The notes beneath the pieces were generated by a model. It saw only the letters and a list, made by a program, of their open reading frames with translations, did not search any database and was not told the origin of the DNA. Both the position numbers and the translations under genes were made by a program. 27,285 nt of DNA, from the IMG/VR virus record IMGVR_UViG_3300035086_000030, positions 1-27,285 of that record. The stretch is one strand, 5' to 3'. Source of the stretch: a virus. Each line of letters begins with the position of its first letter. Position 1 is the stretch's first letter. This document shows, piece after piece, positions 1 to 5,143 of this stretch.

Positions 1-807
1 GAAGTCCTTGTTGTAGGCGTGCGCCCAGCCCGCCGCGACGAGGATGTCGTACCAGTCCCGCCCGGCTGTCCCGGCTGCCTTGACCACCCGGTTGTCATCC
101 AGGACGGCAGTCCGGGCGGGCATCTGGTCCAGTGACTTCGCGACGTCGTACAGGGCCTCGCGCTCGGCGGCGGTGATCGTCGCCAGGGACCGCGGGCCGC
201 CGGACAGCATCGCCCAGGGCCTGCCGCTCGGGTGGGTGGCGCCGTTGGACGGGGCCAGCACGGTGAAGCCGCCTTCACCCCGGGTCTCGATCAGCACGAC
301 CGGCTTGGGCTTCTTCGCGCCCTTCTTAACCTCTAGGGGCGTAGGCTCCCGGGCGTCCATCTCCGCCTGCGTCTCCGGGCGCCGGGCCAGCTTGGTGTTC
401 CCGGGAACCGGCCCGTCGAGCCGGTAGCAGAAGTGCAGGCCGCCGGACGGGGTCTGCTCGGTGTACCCGGTCGTGATGCGATGCCACAAGCTGGTCAGGC
501 CGAGGAGGTTCACCTGCTCCAGGAACAAGGTCAGGTACCCCTCGGTCAGCGCGCGGCCCTCGAACTCCAGCATGTCGAGGTTGCCGGACACGGCGCCGCA
601 GACCACGCCGAAGCCTGGCGTGCTGTCATTCCACCCGCGAACCCAGGATTCTTCGGGGCGGCTGCCCTGGAACGCCTTCCAGTCGACGGCCGGGGCCTTG
701 CTGCCGTCTGCGCGGGCCGGGACCGGGCAGCCCCCGGCGGCGAGCCATTCGAGTGCTGCGTCTTTTGCGGTCTTAATCGTTGCGGTGTAGCCTTGAGGAG
801 AAGTCAT
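1..807 (-). CDS. PrimPol (bifunctional DNA primase/polymerase) N-terminal domain, cut by the left window edge
   Basis: The reading frame is open from an ATG at 807 to base 1 (269 codons) with no stop, so the C-terminus lies outside the window. I recognise the bifunctional primase/polymerase N-terminal domain: an acidic motif NLDMLEFEG, then TPSGGLHFCYR (the conserved SGGxH metal-site motif), then ETRGEGGFTVLAPS. A lysine-rich stretch (VKKGAKKPKP) precedes the third motif. The last visible residues, GRDWYDILVAAGW, match the linker that in actinophage primases leads into the D5/SF3 helicase half. Such a helicase half, without this domain, enters at the right edge (25334-27285). The start is supported by GGAAGG about 8 nt upstream. 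Role: primer synthesis for phage replication. The domain call is strong; that the two pieces are one gene is inference. Confidence 0.9.
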   Translation of the reverse strand, partial: MTSPQGYTATIKTAKDAALEWLAAGGCPVPARADGSKAPAVDWKAFQGSRPEESWVRGWNDSTPGFGVVCGAVSGNLDMLEFEGRALTEGYLTLFLEQVNLLGLTSLWHRITTGYTEQTPSGGLHFCYRLDGPVPGNTKLARRPETQAEMDAREPTPLEVKKGAKKPKPVVLIETRGEGGFTVLAPSNGATHPSGRPWAMLSGGPRSLATITAAEREALYDVAKSLDQMPARTAVLDDNRVVKAAGTAGRDWYDILVAAGWAHAYNKDF

Positions 808-840
808 TGAGCGCTTCCTTCCGAGAGTCGCTTGATGAAG

Positions 841-874
841 CGGGCCACTACCAGGACTGGCTGGTAGTGGCCCG
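841..874 (-). terminator. Perfect 14-bp stem-loop between 93-aa protein gene and primase gene
   Basis: CGGGCCACTACCAG (841-854) is perfectly complementary to 861-874, with a 6-nt loop. It lies 32 nt after the stop at 906 and before the primase ribosome-binding site. No U-tract follows on the minus strand, so it may be an actinobacterial-type terminator, an attenuator, or an mRNA-stabilising hairpin. The structure is certain; its function is not. Confidence 0.45.
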
Positions 875-905
875 GGGTCTTTCAGCCTACGCCTGCGGGC
901 TCATG

Positions 906-1187
906 TCAGTTCTCCTCGTTGTCTTCGTATGCCAGGGTCATGCCGAGCGCGTGGGCCAGGACCTTCGCGAGCGCCCGGACCTCCTCGTCGTGGACAAGGA
1001 AGACCCGCCGCCCGGACTTGCCCCAGGACAGGTCGAACTCGACGGTCGGGTACCTGATCTGCCAGCCCTTCGGCTCCTCCGTGTAGTCGCGAACCTCGAT
1101 GCCGGTGTGGACCTCCCGTCCATCGGCGTACGGGGCGCTGACTCCCTCGGCCTGGGCGTACTCCAGGCTGTTTTGCGTGGTGGGCAT
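906..1187 (-). CDS. Hypothetical protein, 93 aa
   Basis: Start chosen at the ATG at 1187: AGGAG lies 5 nt upstream, and the previous stop is one base away (TGACATG), rather than the longer in-frame extension to 1295. The product is acidic, with a predicted beta-rich middle (GWQIRYPTVEFDLSW) and a helical C-terminal part (HDEEVRALAKVLAHALGM). No cysteine pairs, membrane segment or recognised domain. It is the last small gene before the hairpin and the primase, and is probably co-expressed with the upstream run of tiny genes. Function unknown. Confidence 0.75.
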   Translation of the reverse strand: MPTTQNSLEYAQAEGVSAPYADGREVHTGIEVRDYTEEPKGWQIRYPTVEFDLSWGKSGRRVFLVHDEEVRALAKVLAHALGMTLAYEDNEEN

Positions 1188-1188
1188 G

Positions 1189-1404
1189 TCAGCTCCTTGC
1201 CTTGATCTCGATGCCGCTGGCCCCGAAGATGGTCCGCTGGTAAAGCTCGCTGTTCCGCAGGGTTCCGGCCTTGCACGCCACGGCCCGCATGGCATCCTGC
1301 ATCCGCGCGGTGTCGCCGTCTGCGATGGCTTCCTCGGCCCGGCGCAGGTCAGCCCGGATCTCGCTGATCAGCCCGCGGGCGTCGGTCTTGGTCCAGGTGA
1401 TCAT
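1189..1404 (-). CDS. Hypothetical helical protein, 71 aa
   Basis: ATG at 1404 follows the upstream stop by one base (TGACATG), with AGGAG 7 nt before it. The protein is predicted almost entirely alpha-helical (ARGLISEIRADLRRAEEAIADGD) with alternating charged residues that could form a helical hairpin. It has one cysteine and no known motif. Part of the tightly spaced early-type gene run between 3323 and 906. I do not recognise a family. Confidence 0.72.
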   Translation of the reverse strand: MITWTKTDARGLISEIRADLRRAEEAIADGDTARMQDAMRAVACKAGTLRNSELYQRTIFGASGIEIKARS

Positions 1405-1405
1405 G

Positions 1406-1624
1406 TCAGCGCTCCTGAAGGGCGTAGCGGAGGGCGCGGACCTCGGAGGTCAGGGCGAGGATGGCGAGGGCTACCGCGTTGAACTGGACGTTCTCAGCCA
1501 GCTGGAGCGTCTCCTGGGCATCCGCCGCGTACTGGGCCGCGGTCACGGCAGCCGCCGTGCTGGGCAGCTCGATCCTGGGTGCCGGGACCCTCGGGTAGTA
1601 GTCTGCTGGGGTATAACTGGTCAT
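1406..1624 (-). CDS. Hypothetical protein, 72 aa
   Basis: ATG at 1624, preceded by GAGG about 6 nt upstream, just after a strong hairpin (1645-1676). The N-terminal 25 residues are proline-rich (ADYYPRVPAPRIELP); the rest is an alanine-rich helix ending in LRYALQER, consistent with an oligomerising helix. No recognised domain. It and the next gene are separated by a single base, so they are probably translated from one message. Confidence 0.7.
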   Translation of the reverse strand: MTSYTPADYYPRVPAPRIELPSTAAAVTAAQYAADAQETLQLAENVQFNAVALAILALTSEVRALRYALQER

Positions 1625-1644
1625 GAGATCCTCATCTCCTGTTG

Positions 1645-1676
1645 CCGGCCCGCCCTGTGCCTCAGGGACGGGCCGG
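1645..1676 (-). other. GC-rich stem-loop in the gap after the 50-aa gene
   Basis: Outer arms CCGGCCCG (1645-1652) and CGGGCCGG (1669-1676) pair, and CCCTG (1653-1657) pairs with CAGGG (1663-1667) across a one-base bulge. The stem starts about 8 nt after the stop at 1685 and ends shortly before the ribosome-binding site of the next gene. The outer arms are identical to those of the hairpin at 1856-1882, so the two look like related intercistronic elements. Confidence 0.55.
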
Positions 1677-1684
1677 GGCCTTGC

Positions 1685-1837
1685 CTAGAAGGGCAGCACG
1701 CCCAGGATCAGGTGCCTGCGATGGCACCCGGTGCAGTAATGGCCGTACCAGGTCACCCAGCGGTGAATCCGGTCGCATCGCCGCAGTATTCCTGGTTCGT
1801 AGGCGCGGTTATCCTGGGGTCGGTGGGTAATCGTCAC
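1685..1837 (-). CDS. Small Cys/His protein, 50 aa (putative zinc-binding)
   Basis: I place the start at a GTG at 1837, with GGAAGG 6 nt upstream. Longer readings run back through the neighbouring gene in another frame and lack a ribosome site. The 50-residue product is basic and rich in Cys, His and Trp: one Cys near residue 21, then YCTGCHRRH near the end, which could form a small metal site. One of several tiny Cys-pair proteins in this stretch. Function unknown; DNA or RNA binding is only a guess from charge. Confidence 0.6.
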   Translation of the reverse strand: MTITHRPQDNRAYEPGILRRCDRIHRWVTWYGHYCTGCHRRHLILGVLPF

Positions 1838-1855
1838 TGTGAGCCTTCCTGTTCT

Positions 1856-1882
1856 CCGGCCCGTTCCTCGTGAGCGGGCCGG
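1856..1882 (-). other. GC-rich stem-loop in the gap after the 65-aa zinc-ribbon gene
   Basis: Perfect 8-bp stem: CCGGCCCG (1856-1863) pairs with CGGGCCGG (1875-1882) across an 11-nt loop. It begins 6 nt after the stop at 1888. The downstream minus-strand sequence AGAACAGGA resembles the CAACAGGA after the hairpin at 1645-1676. No U-tract. Probably an RNA processing, stability or attenuation element. Confidence 0.55.
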
Positions 1883-1887
1883 AAGCA

Positions 1888-2085
1888 TTACTCGACGTGA
1901 GTCGTCGTCTCGCCGTTGACGGTGAGCGTGGTGTAGAAGACCCGGCAGCCACGGCAGTTCCAGCGCGTTGACGGGTTGCCCTCCGTGGGCCGCCGGAGCA
2001 GCCAGCCGGGGAGGCCGCACTCCGGGCACGGCTGCCGCGGGGTATCCCCGAGATCGGGGAGGTTGACTCGCGGGCTGCCGGTCAT
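1888..2085 (-). CDS. Zinc-ribbon protein, 65 aa
   Basis: Start at the ATG at 2085, which overlaps the upstream stop (ATGA); the frame extends further upstream only as a shadow of the neighbouring gene. The product carries CPEC near residue 20 and CRGC near residue 45, a four-cysteine zinc ribbon, then a short beta-like tail (VFYTTLTVNGET). Such mini zinc ribbons are common in actinophage early regions, usually without assigned function. Probably binds zinc; partner unknown. Confidence 0.75.
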   Translation of the reverse strand: MTGSPRVNLPDLGDTPRQPCPECGLPGWLLRRPTEGNPSTRWNCRGCRVFYTTLTVNGETTTHVE

Positions 2086-2318
2086 GCCCAGCTGCCGAGG
2101 ATGCCCGCGAGGACGATGCGCTCGTAACTGGTAGTCGCGCAGGAGTCCCGCAGGCCCTCCAGGACAGTGCGGCGCTCCGGGGTCAGGATGACCATGGCGG
2201 AAGCGATATCCGGGTAGTCGCACTCCAGGGCCAGGTCTCTCGCGACGGCCGTGAGCTTCTCCACGGCGGCCTTGTGCGCGGCCATTGCCTCTTGCAAGCC
2301 GGGTCTTTCCTTGCCCAT
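2082..2318 (-). CDS. Hypothetical protein, 78 aa
   Basis: ATG at 2318 overlaps the previous stop as TAATG, which implies translational coupling. The first 35 residues form a likely helix (LQEAMAAHKAAVEKLTAVARDLALE). The remainder, SAMVILTPERRTVLEGLRDSC, could form a second helical unit. No known motif and no membrane segment. It sits in the small-gene run between the regulator gene and the primase. Confidence 0.73.
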   Translation of the reverse strand: MGKERPGLQEAMAAHKAAVEKLTAVARDLALECDYPDIASAMVILTPERRTVLEGLRDSCATTSYERIVLAGILGSWA

Positions 2319-2461
2319 TACTCCTCCTCTTCAGAGAGTATCTCAGCGACCTTTGCGGCATAAGCCTTCAGGGCTGATGTGACCGGCGGCACCAGGGGCA
2401 GCAGCGCTATTGCCGTTACCCGGGTGAGATTAGCTATCTTGTCAATTCTCTTGTCGGTCAC
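2318..2461 (-). CDS. Hypothetical protein, 47 aa
   Basis: Start chosen at the GTG at 2461: it overlaps the upstream stop as GTGA and AAGGTG lies 5 nt before it. The product begins VTDKRIDKIANLTR, has a mildly hydrophobic centre (TAIALLPLVPPV) and ends in an acidic tail LSEEEE. The hydrophobic stretch is too short and proline-rich for a confident transmembrane call. No family recognised. Confidence 0.6.
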   Translation of the reverse strand: MTDKRIDKIANLTRVTAIALLPLVPPVTSALKAYAAKVAEILSEEEE

Positions 2462-2640
2462 AGCAGCACCTTCAGGTGAATGAGCAGTGCGGATATCGGC
2501 TTGTTGCAGCACGCCGCGCAGATGCTGACTTCCGGGTGCTCGGGCTTTTGCGGGGTCGTGGCCTTAATGGTAATCATGCGGCCGTCTACGCTGATCCGCT
2601 TACGACCGCAGAACGCGCAGCCTCGGTTAAGGTCGCTCAT
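2458..2640 (-). CDS. Small zinc-binding protein, 60 aa
   Basis: Start at the ATG at 2640, with AGGAG 7 nt upstream; it overlaps the end of the preceding gene by 14 nt. CAFC near residue 8 and CAAC near residue 43 make a two-knuckle zinc site, with KRISVDGRMITIK between. The second knuckle is followed by another Cys. The C-terminal segment is hydrophobic (ISALLIHLKVLL). Possibly a small zinc-binding accessory factor; no specific function can be read from it. Confidence 0.7.
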   Translation of the reverse strand: MSDLNRGCAFCGRKRISVDGRMITIKATTPQKPEHPEVSICAACCNKPISALLIHLKVLL

Positions 2641-2872
2641 GGCCTGCTCCTGTGCATTCCAGGTCGTGGATGTCAGCGTGGAAGGCGCACTTCCGGTTGA
2701 GTATCCTGGCCTCCTGCTCCCCGTTCTCCGGGGTGTACGGGAGCGGGAACTCAGCGTCGAAGGTGATGGCCTTCTCCCCGCAGTCATCGCAGGTGAAGGG
2801 AGTGAAGCCTCCCGGTGCTGCGTGCATGTGCACGATGTGGCTCATGATCTTGCTTACCACCCTTGAACTCAT
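2627..2872 (-). CDS. Hypothetical Cys/His-rich protein, 81 aa
   Basis: The first ATG, at 2872, overlaps the upstream stop (ATGA). A second in-frame ATG at 2845 is an alternative start giving 72 residues. The product holds CDDCGEKAITF, like one half of a zinc ribbon, and a second Cys/His group (KCAFHADIHDLEC) near the end that may complete a metal site. It continues the series of small zinc-ribbon-like genes here. Function unknown. Confidence 0.7.
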   Translation of the reverse strand: MSSRVVSKIMSHIVHMHAAPGGFTPFTCDDCGEKAITFDAEFPLPYTPENGEQEARILNRKCAFHADIHDLECTGAGHERP

Positions 2873-3060
2873 AGTGATGGATACTGAAATCCTGTATCAG
2901 TATCTTTCGCTCCCGGCCCACCCATGCAGCCCGTGAAGTCCCAGGTCGCGTGGAAGCCGTCTGCCTGCCCGCAGTTGGGGCAGTGCGGCATCGGGCGGTG
3001 CAGTGTTCCGCAGGACTCGCACCGGGCTACTACGACGGTCTCGGGCATGTACTGGCTCAT
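2869..3060 (-). CDS. Zinc-ribbon protein, 63 aa
   Basis: ATG at 3060 overlaps the stop of the regulator gene (ATGA). Near the N-terminus, CESCG and then CPNCG about 14 residues on form a classic four-cysteine zinc ribbon, followed by a Gly/aromatic tail. It directly follows the ribbon-helix-helix gene and is probably coupled to it. It could be a nucleic-acid-binding accessory, but only zinc binding is visible. Confidence 0.78.
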   Translation of the reverse strand: MSQYMPETVVVARCESCGTLHRPMPHCPNCGQADGFHATWDFTGCMGGPGAKDTDTGFQYPSL

Positions 3061-3323
3061 GACTTCGCTCCGGTGGCGTCGTAGTGCGCGCCGCGGCCGA
3101 ACTCATCCGGCCACTCGGGCGGGTCGGCGTTGAGTTCCTCGGGAGTCAGCGCCCTTGCGTGCAGCGCGTGACGGGGCGAGTCAGTCGGCGGCAGTGCGTC
3201 GAGGACGAGCTGCCCGATGGCCGTGGAGATCGAGATGCGCCGCCGGGTCGCGTAAGTCCGCACCCGCTCGCTCTCTGCCTCTGTCAGGTAGGTCGAGACT
3301 CGCCGGTCTCTTGTTTCGCTCAT
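3057..3323 (-). CDS. Ribbon-helix-helix (Arc/MetJ/CopG-type) DNA-binding regulator, 88 aa
   Basis: The N-terminal half reads as a ribbon-helix-helix fold: strand RRVSTYLTE, helix EAESERVRTYATRRR, turn, helix ISTAIGQLVLDAL (residues about 7-45). The C-terminal half is a Pro/Asp-rich tail. Such proteins bind operators as dimers of dimers, often repressing their own genes. The ATG at 3323 has no Shine-Dalgarno sequence but sits exactly where a transcript from the promoter at 3330-3358 would begin, which fits leaderless translation. An operator-like palindrome lies just upstream. It heads the small-gene run and is the best candidate early-region regulator in the window. An antitoxin is an alternative, but no toxin gene is adjacent. 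Confidence 0.82.
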   Translation of the reverse strand: MSETRDRRVSTYLTEAESERVRTYATRRRISISTAIGQLVLDALPPTDSPRHALHARALTPEELNADPPEWPDEFGRGAHYDATGAKS

Positions 3324-3329
3324 AAGGCC

Positions 3330-3358
3330 ATTTTAGCCCGAAGTGGTACTGGTAGCAA
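3330..3358 (-). promoter_or_regulatory. Vegetative-sigma promoter producing a leaderless mRNA for the regulator gene
   Basis: On the minus strand, TTGCTA (3358-3353, four of six consensus bases) is followed after exactly 17 nt by TAAAAT (3335-3330, five of six). Six bases later comes the A of the ATG at 3323. A transcript starting at the usual distance would begin on the start codon itself, matching the missing ribosome-binding site. It is the clearest promoter I see in the window and lies in the 63-bp gap separating the late genes from the early-type run. Confidence 0.75.
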
Positions 3359-3367
3359 GGCTTTCTG

Positions 3368-3382
3368 GTTACAGACTGTAAC
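3368..3382. promoter_or_regulatory. Operator-like palindrome GTTACAG-A-CTGTAAC
   Basis: Perfect 7-bp inverted repeat with a one-base centre, ending 9 nt upstream of the -35 element; its centre is about 52 nt before the predicted start site. It is unusually AT-rich for this genome. Plausible target of the ribbon-helix-helix protein encoded immediately downstream, or of a host regulator. Binding is inference. Confidence 0.6.
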
Positions 3383-3386
3383 AGAC

Positions 3387-3677
3387 TTACTTCGCCTCAG
3401 GGCAGCCGATGTCCGGGCCGAGGGCGCTCAGCACGTCATGCAGGTCCTGCTCGTACTTCCGGCTGGGGTTAGCTGTGGCGTCACCGGGCGGCGGCTTCAG
3501 CGCGCTCAGCTTGCCCAGGGTCGTGCAGAGCTGGTGCTCCGTCTGCTGGCCCTGGACCTGCTGCTGGTGCTTGAAGTCCTGCACCTCCCAGTACGTGGCC
3601 GCCAGGTTGCCCGCCCCGACGACGATCAGCAGGAGCAGCAGGACCCCGACGTAGATCCAGCCCTTCGCGTTCCTCAT
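3387..3677 (-). CDS. Small membrane-anchored protein, 96 aa (lysis-region accessory candidate)
   Basis: ATG at 3677 overlaps the upstream stop (ATGA). One transmembrane segment lies at residues 7-27 (WIYVGVLLLLLIVVGAG). A Gln-rich helix follows (FKHQQQVQGQQTEHQL), then a probably external domain with two cysteines, KPPPGDATANPSRKYEQ and a C-terminal DIGCPEAK. I have seen this type beside holin genes in Streptomyces phages, usually unannotated. Its pairing with the membrane protein upstream suggests a role in lysis or the cell envelope, for example spanin-like or antiholin-like. That role is inference. Confidence 0.78.
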   Translation of the reverse strand: MRNAKGWIYVGVLLLLLIVVGAGNLAATYWEVQDFKHQQQVQGQQTEHQLCTTLGKLSALKPPPGDATANPSRKYEQDLHDVLSALGPDIGCPEAK

Positions 3678-4042
3678 CAGTTTCCCGCCTTCTGCACCTG
3701 CTGCACCTGCTGCGCCGCCTGGACCTGGGCGGCGACGGCGTTAATGCTCTTCTGGAGCTCTTCCACGGCGGCCTCCGTCCGGCTGACCACGTCCTTCATG
3801 CTGTGCCCGCTGTTGAGGTGGACCTGCATGCTGATGCCCGCGATGCCGTCCTCCAGCTTGCCGAGGCGCTCCAGCACGCCGGGCTGCGCGGGATGGCCAG
3901 GGCTGGCAGGCTCGCCCTCCCAGTCGGCGATGAACTGCCAGGTGCGCCGCCCGAGCTTCCAGCCCATCCGCCCGAGCCACACCGCCAGCCCGGTGACAAC
4001 GGACACCAGGGCGATCACCGCCGTCACCCAGCCCGGGTCCAT
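3677..4042 (-). CDS. Membrane protein with C-terminal coiled coil, 121 aa (DUF2746-like; holin candidate)
   Basis: One hydrophobic segment near the N-terminus (WVTAVIALVSVVTGLAVWLG, residues 5-24) is followed by a basic stretch, a Pro/Gly linker and a long coiled coil (VVSRTEAAVEELQKSINAVAAQV) ending in Gln repeats. This arrangement resembles actinophage DUF2746-type proteins, which sit downstream of tail genes in the lysis region and are often proposed as holins. It is coupled to the next membrane-protein gene by ATGA. No endolysin gene is adjacent, which weakens but does not exclude the holin call. Confidence 0.72.
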   Translation of the reverse strand: MDPGWVTAVIALVSVVTGLAVWLGRMGWKLGRRTWQFIADWEGEPASPGHPAQPGVLERLGKLEDGIAGISMQVHLNSGHSMKDVVSRTEAAVEELQKSINAVAAQVQAAQQVQQVQKAGN

Positions 4043-4080
4043 TGCCTCATCCCCTCACGCACTGCTAACCCCAGTATCAG

Positions 4081-4377
4081 TTACTGCGGGCCGATCACGA
4101 TCCGCTGCGACGCCCCGAACGTGTACGGCAGCGTGTACGAGCCGGGCAGCGTGCCCGCGGCGTACAGCTGGTTCAGGGCGGCTGCGTCAGCCATCGCGGA
4201 CTTGAGGGCGCCGACGTCGGCGACGCTCAAGCCCAGCGCCTCCAGGTCGGCGTCAGACTGGCCGGACAGCCATGCCTGGTAGGCCGCCGCGTCATCCAGG
4301 GCCTTGCGCAGCGCGATGAGCCTGCTGACCGCGTTCCCGGCGATCATGGAGGCGGAGACCCCGTTGGCAGCGAACAT
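4081..4377 (-). CDS. Hypothetical virion-region protein, 98 aa
   Basis: ATG at 4377 has AAGGAG 6 nt upstream. The first two thirds are helical, including SDADLEALGLSVADVGALKSAMADAAALNQLY; the end is PGSYTLPYTFGASQRIVIGP. I recognise this as a small protein found repeatedly among the minor tail genes of actinophages, with no experimentally assigned role that I can name. Position after the fibre gene suggests a virion or assembly component. Confidence 0.78.
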   Translation of the reverse strand: MFAANGVSASMIAGNAVSRLIALRKALDDAAAYQAWLSGQSDADLEALGLSVADVGALKSAMADAAALNQLYAAGTLPGSYTLPYTFGASQRIVIGPQ

Positions 4378-4387
4378 GTGCTTCTCC

Positions 4388-5140
4388 TTACGTCACGGGC
4401 AGTATCTCTATGTAGGACCCGGTCTCAATGTCGAAGGTATCCGCCCCGATCGTGGTCTTGCCCTGCACGGTCAGGCTCCCGGCTGCTGAAGGGACTACCT
4501 GGCCCTCGATCTCTGCCCAGTACGCTCCCGCCACGGACGTCGCCGGGCCGCCGAGCGCGGTGGTCAGCGCGGTCCTGTTGACGTTGGCGCCGCCGACGCC
4601 GGCCGCGGAGAAGAACCGGAAGCCGTAGTTCGTTGAAGTAATAGTCGGGCCGGTCACCTGGATTTGCCATTGCCCGGCGCTGGCCGCCGCGTTCAGGTGG
4701 ACGAGCACCTTGAACCGGTACAGCACTCCGGACCCGACCGGCACGGTCATCCCGGTCAGCGTGGTCATGCTGGTGGCGCTGACGGTCTGCCCGGACGCGA
4801 AGGCCGTCTGGCGGCCCGTATCGTAATCCCCGCCGTCCTCCCCCACGTAATGCAGGTTGCCCGTCGCGGCGTACAGCTTGGAACCGGAGGACGGCGTGGC
4901 TGGCGCCGACGTGTCGGCTATCTCGATCAGGTTGCTGAACTTCAGGTGGCCGTCGCTGGCAGCGCTCAGCACCGTGCTGCCCGAGGATGATCCCGGGAAG
5001 GTAAGGCTGGCAGCCGTCCCGATCGTCAGGCTGGTGTCCACCTGAACCTGGAGGAACTCAGCGAATGCCAGCAGGTGAGCCGCCTGCCCGCGCAGGGTGG
5101 CGATGTCGTTCTGGGCCTGCTGGAGCGTGTAGTTACCCAT
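4388..5140 (-). CDS. Tail fibre / minor tail protein, 250 aa
   Basis: The ATG at 5140 begins a short predicted coiled coil (LQQAQNDIATLRGQAAHLLAF), typical of trimerising fibre bases. A Ser/Thr/Gly-rich central stretch follows, then a beta-rich C-terminal domain of about 135 residues (TVSATSMTTLTGMTVPVGSGV onward) resembling globular head or fibre domains of phage appendages. It lies 3 nt downstream of the 1125-residue tail protein, the usual place for receptor-binding or accessory fibres. Host-recognition function is inferred from architecture and position. Confidence 0.72.
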   Translation of the reverse strand: MGNYTLQQAQNDIATLRGQAAHLLAFAEFLQVQVDTSLTIGTAASLTFPGSSSGSTVLSAASDGHLKFSNLIEIADTSAPATPSSGSKLYAATGNLHYVGEDGGDYDTGRQTAFASGQTVSATSMTTLTGMTVPVGSGVLYRFKVLVHLNAAASAGQWQIQVTGPTITSTNYGFRFFSAAGVGGANVNRTALTTALGGPATSVAGAYWAEIEGQVVPSAAGSLTVQGKTTIGADTFDIETGSYIEILPVT

Positions 5141-5143
5141 GGC

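Noticed and set aside
3084-4205. Long plus-strand open frame of 373 codons
   Set aside because: It runs opposite several well-supported minus-strand genes with proper ribosome sites. Its composition (Arg, Ala, Gly, Pro-rich) is that of an antisense shadow in GC-rich DNA.
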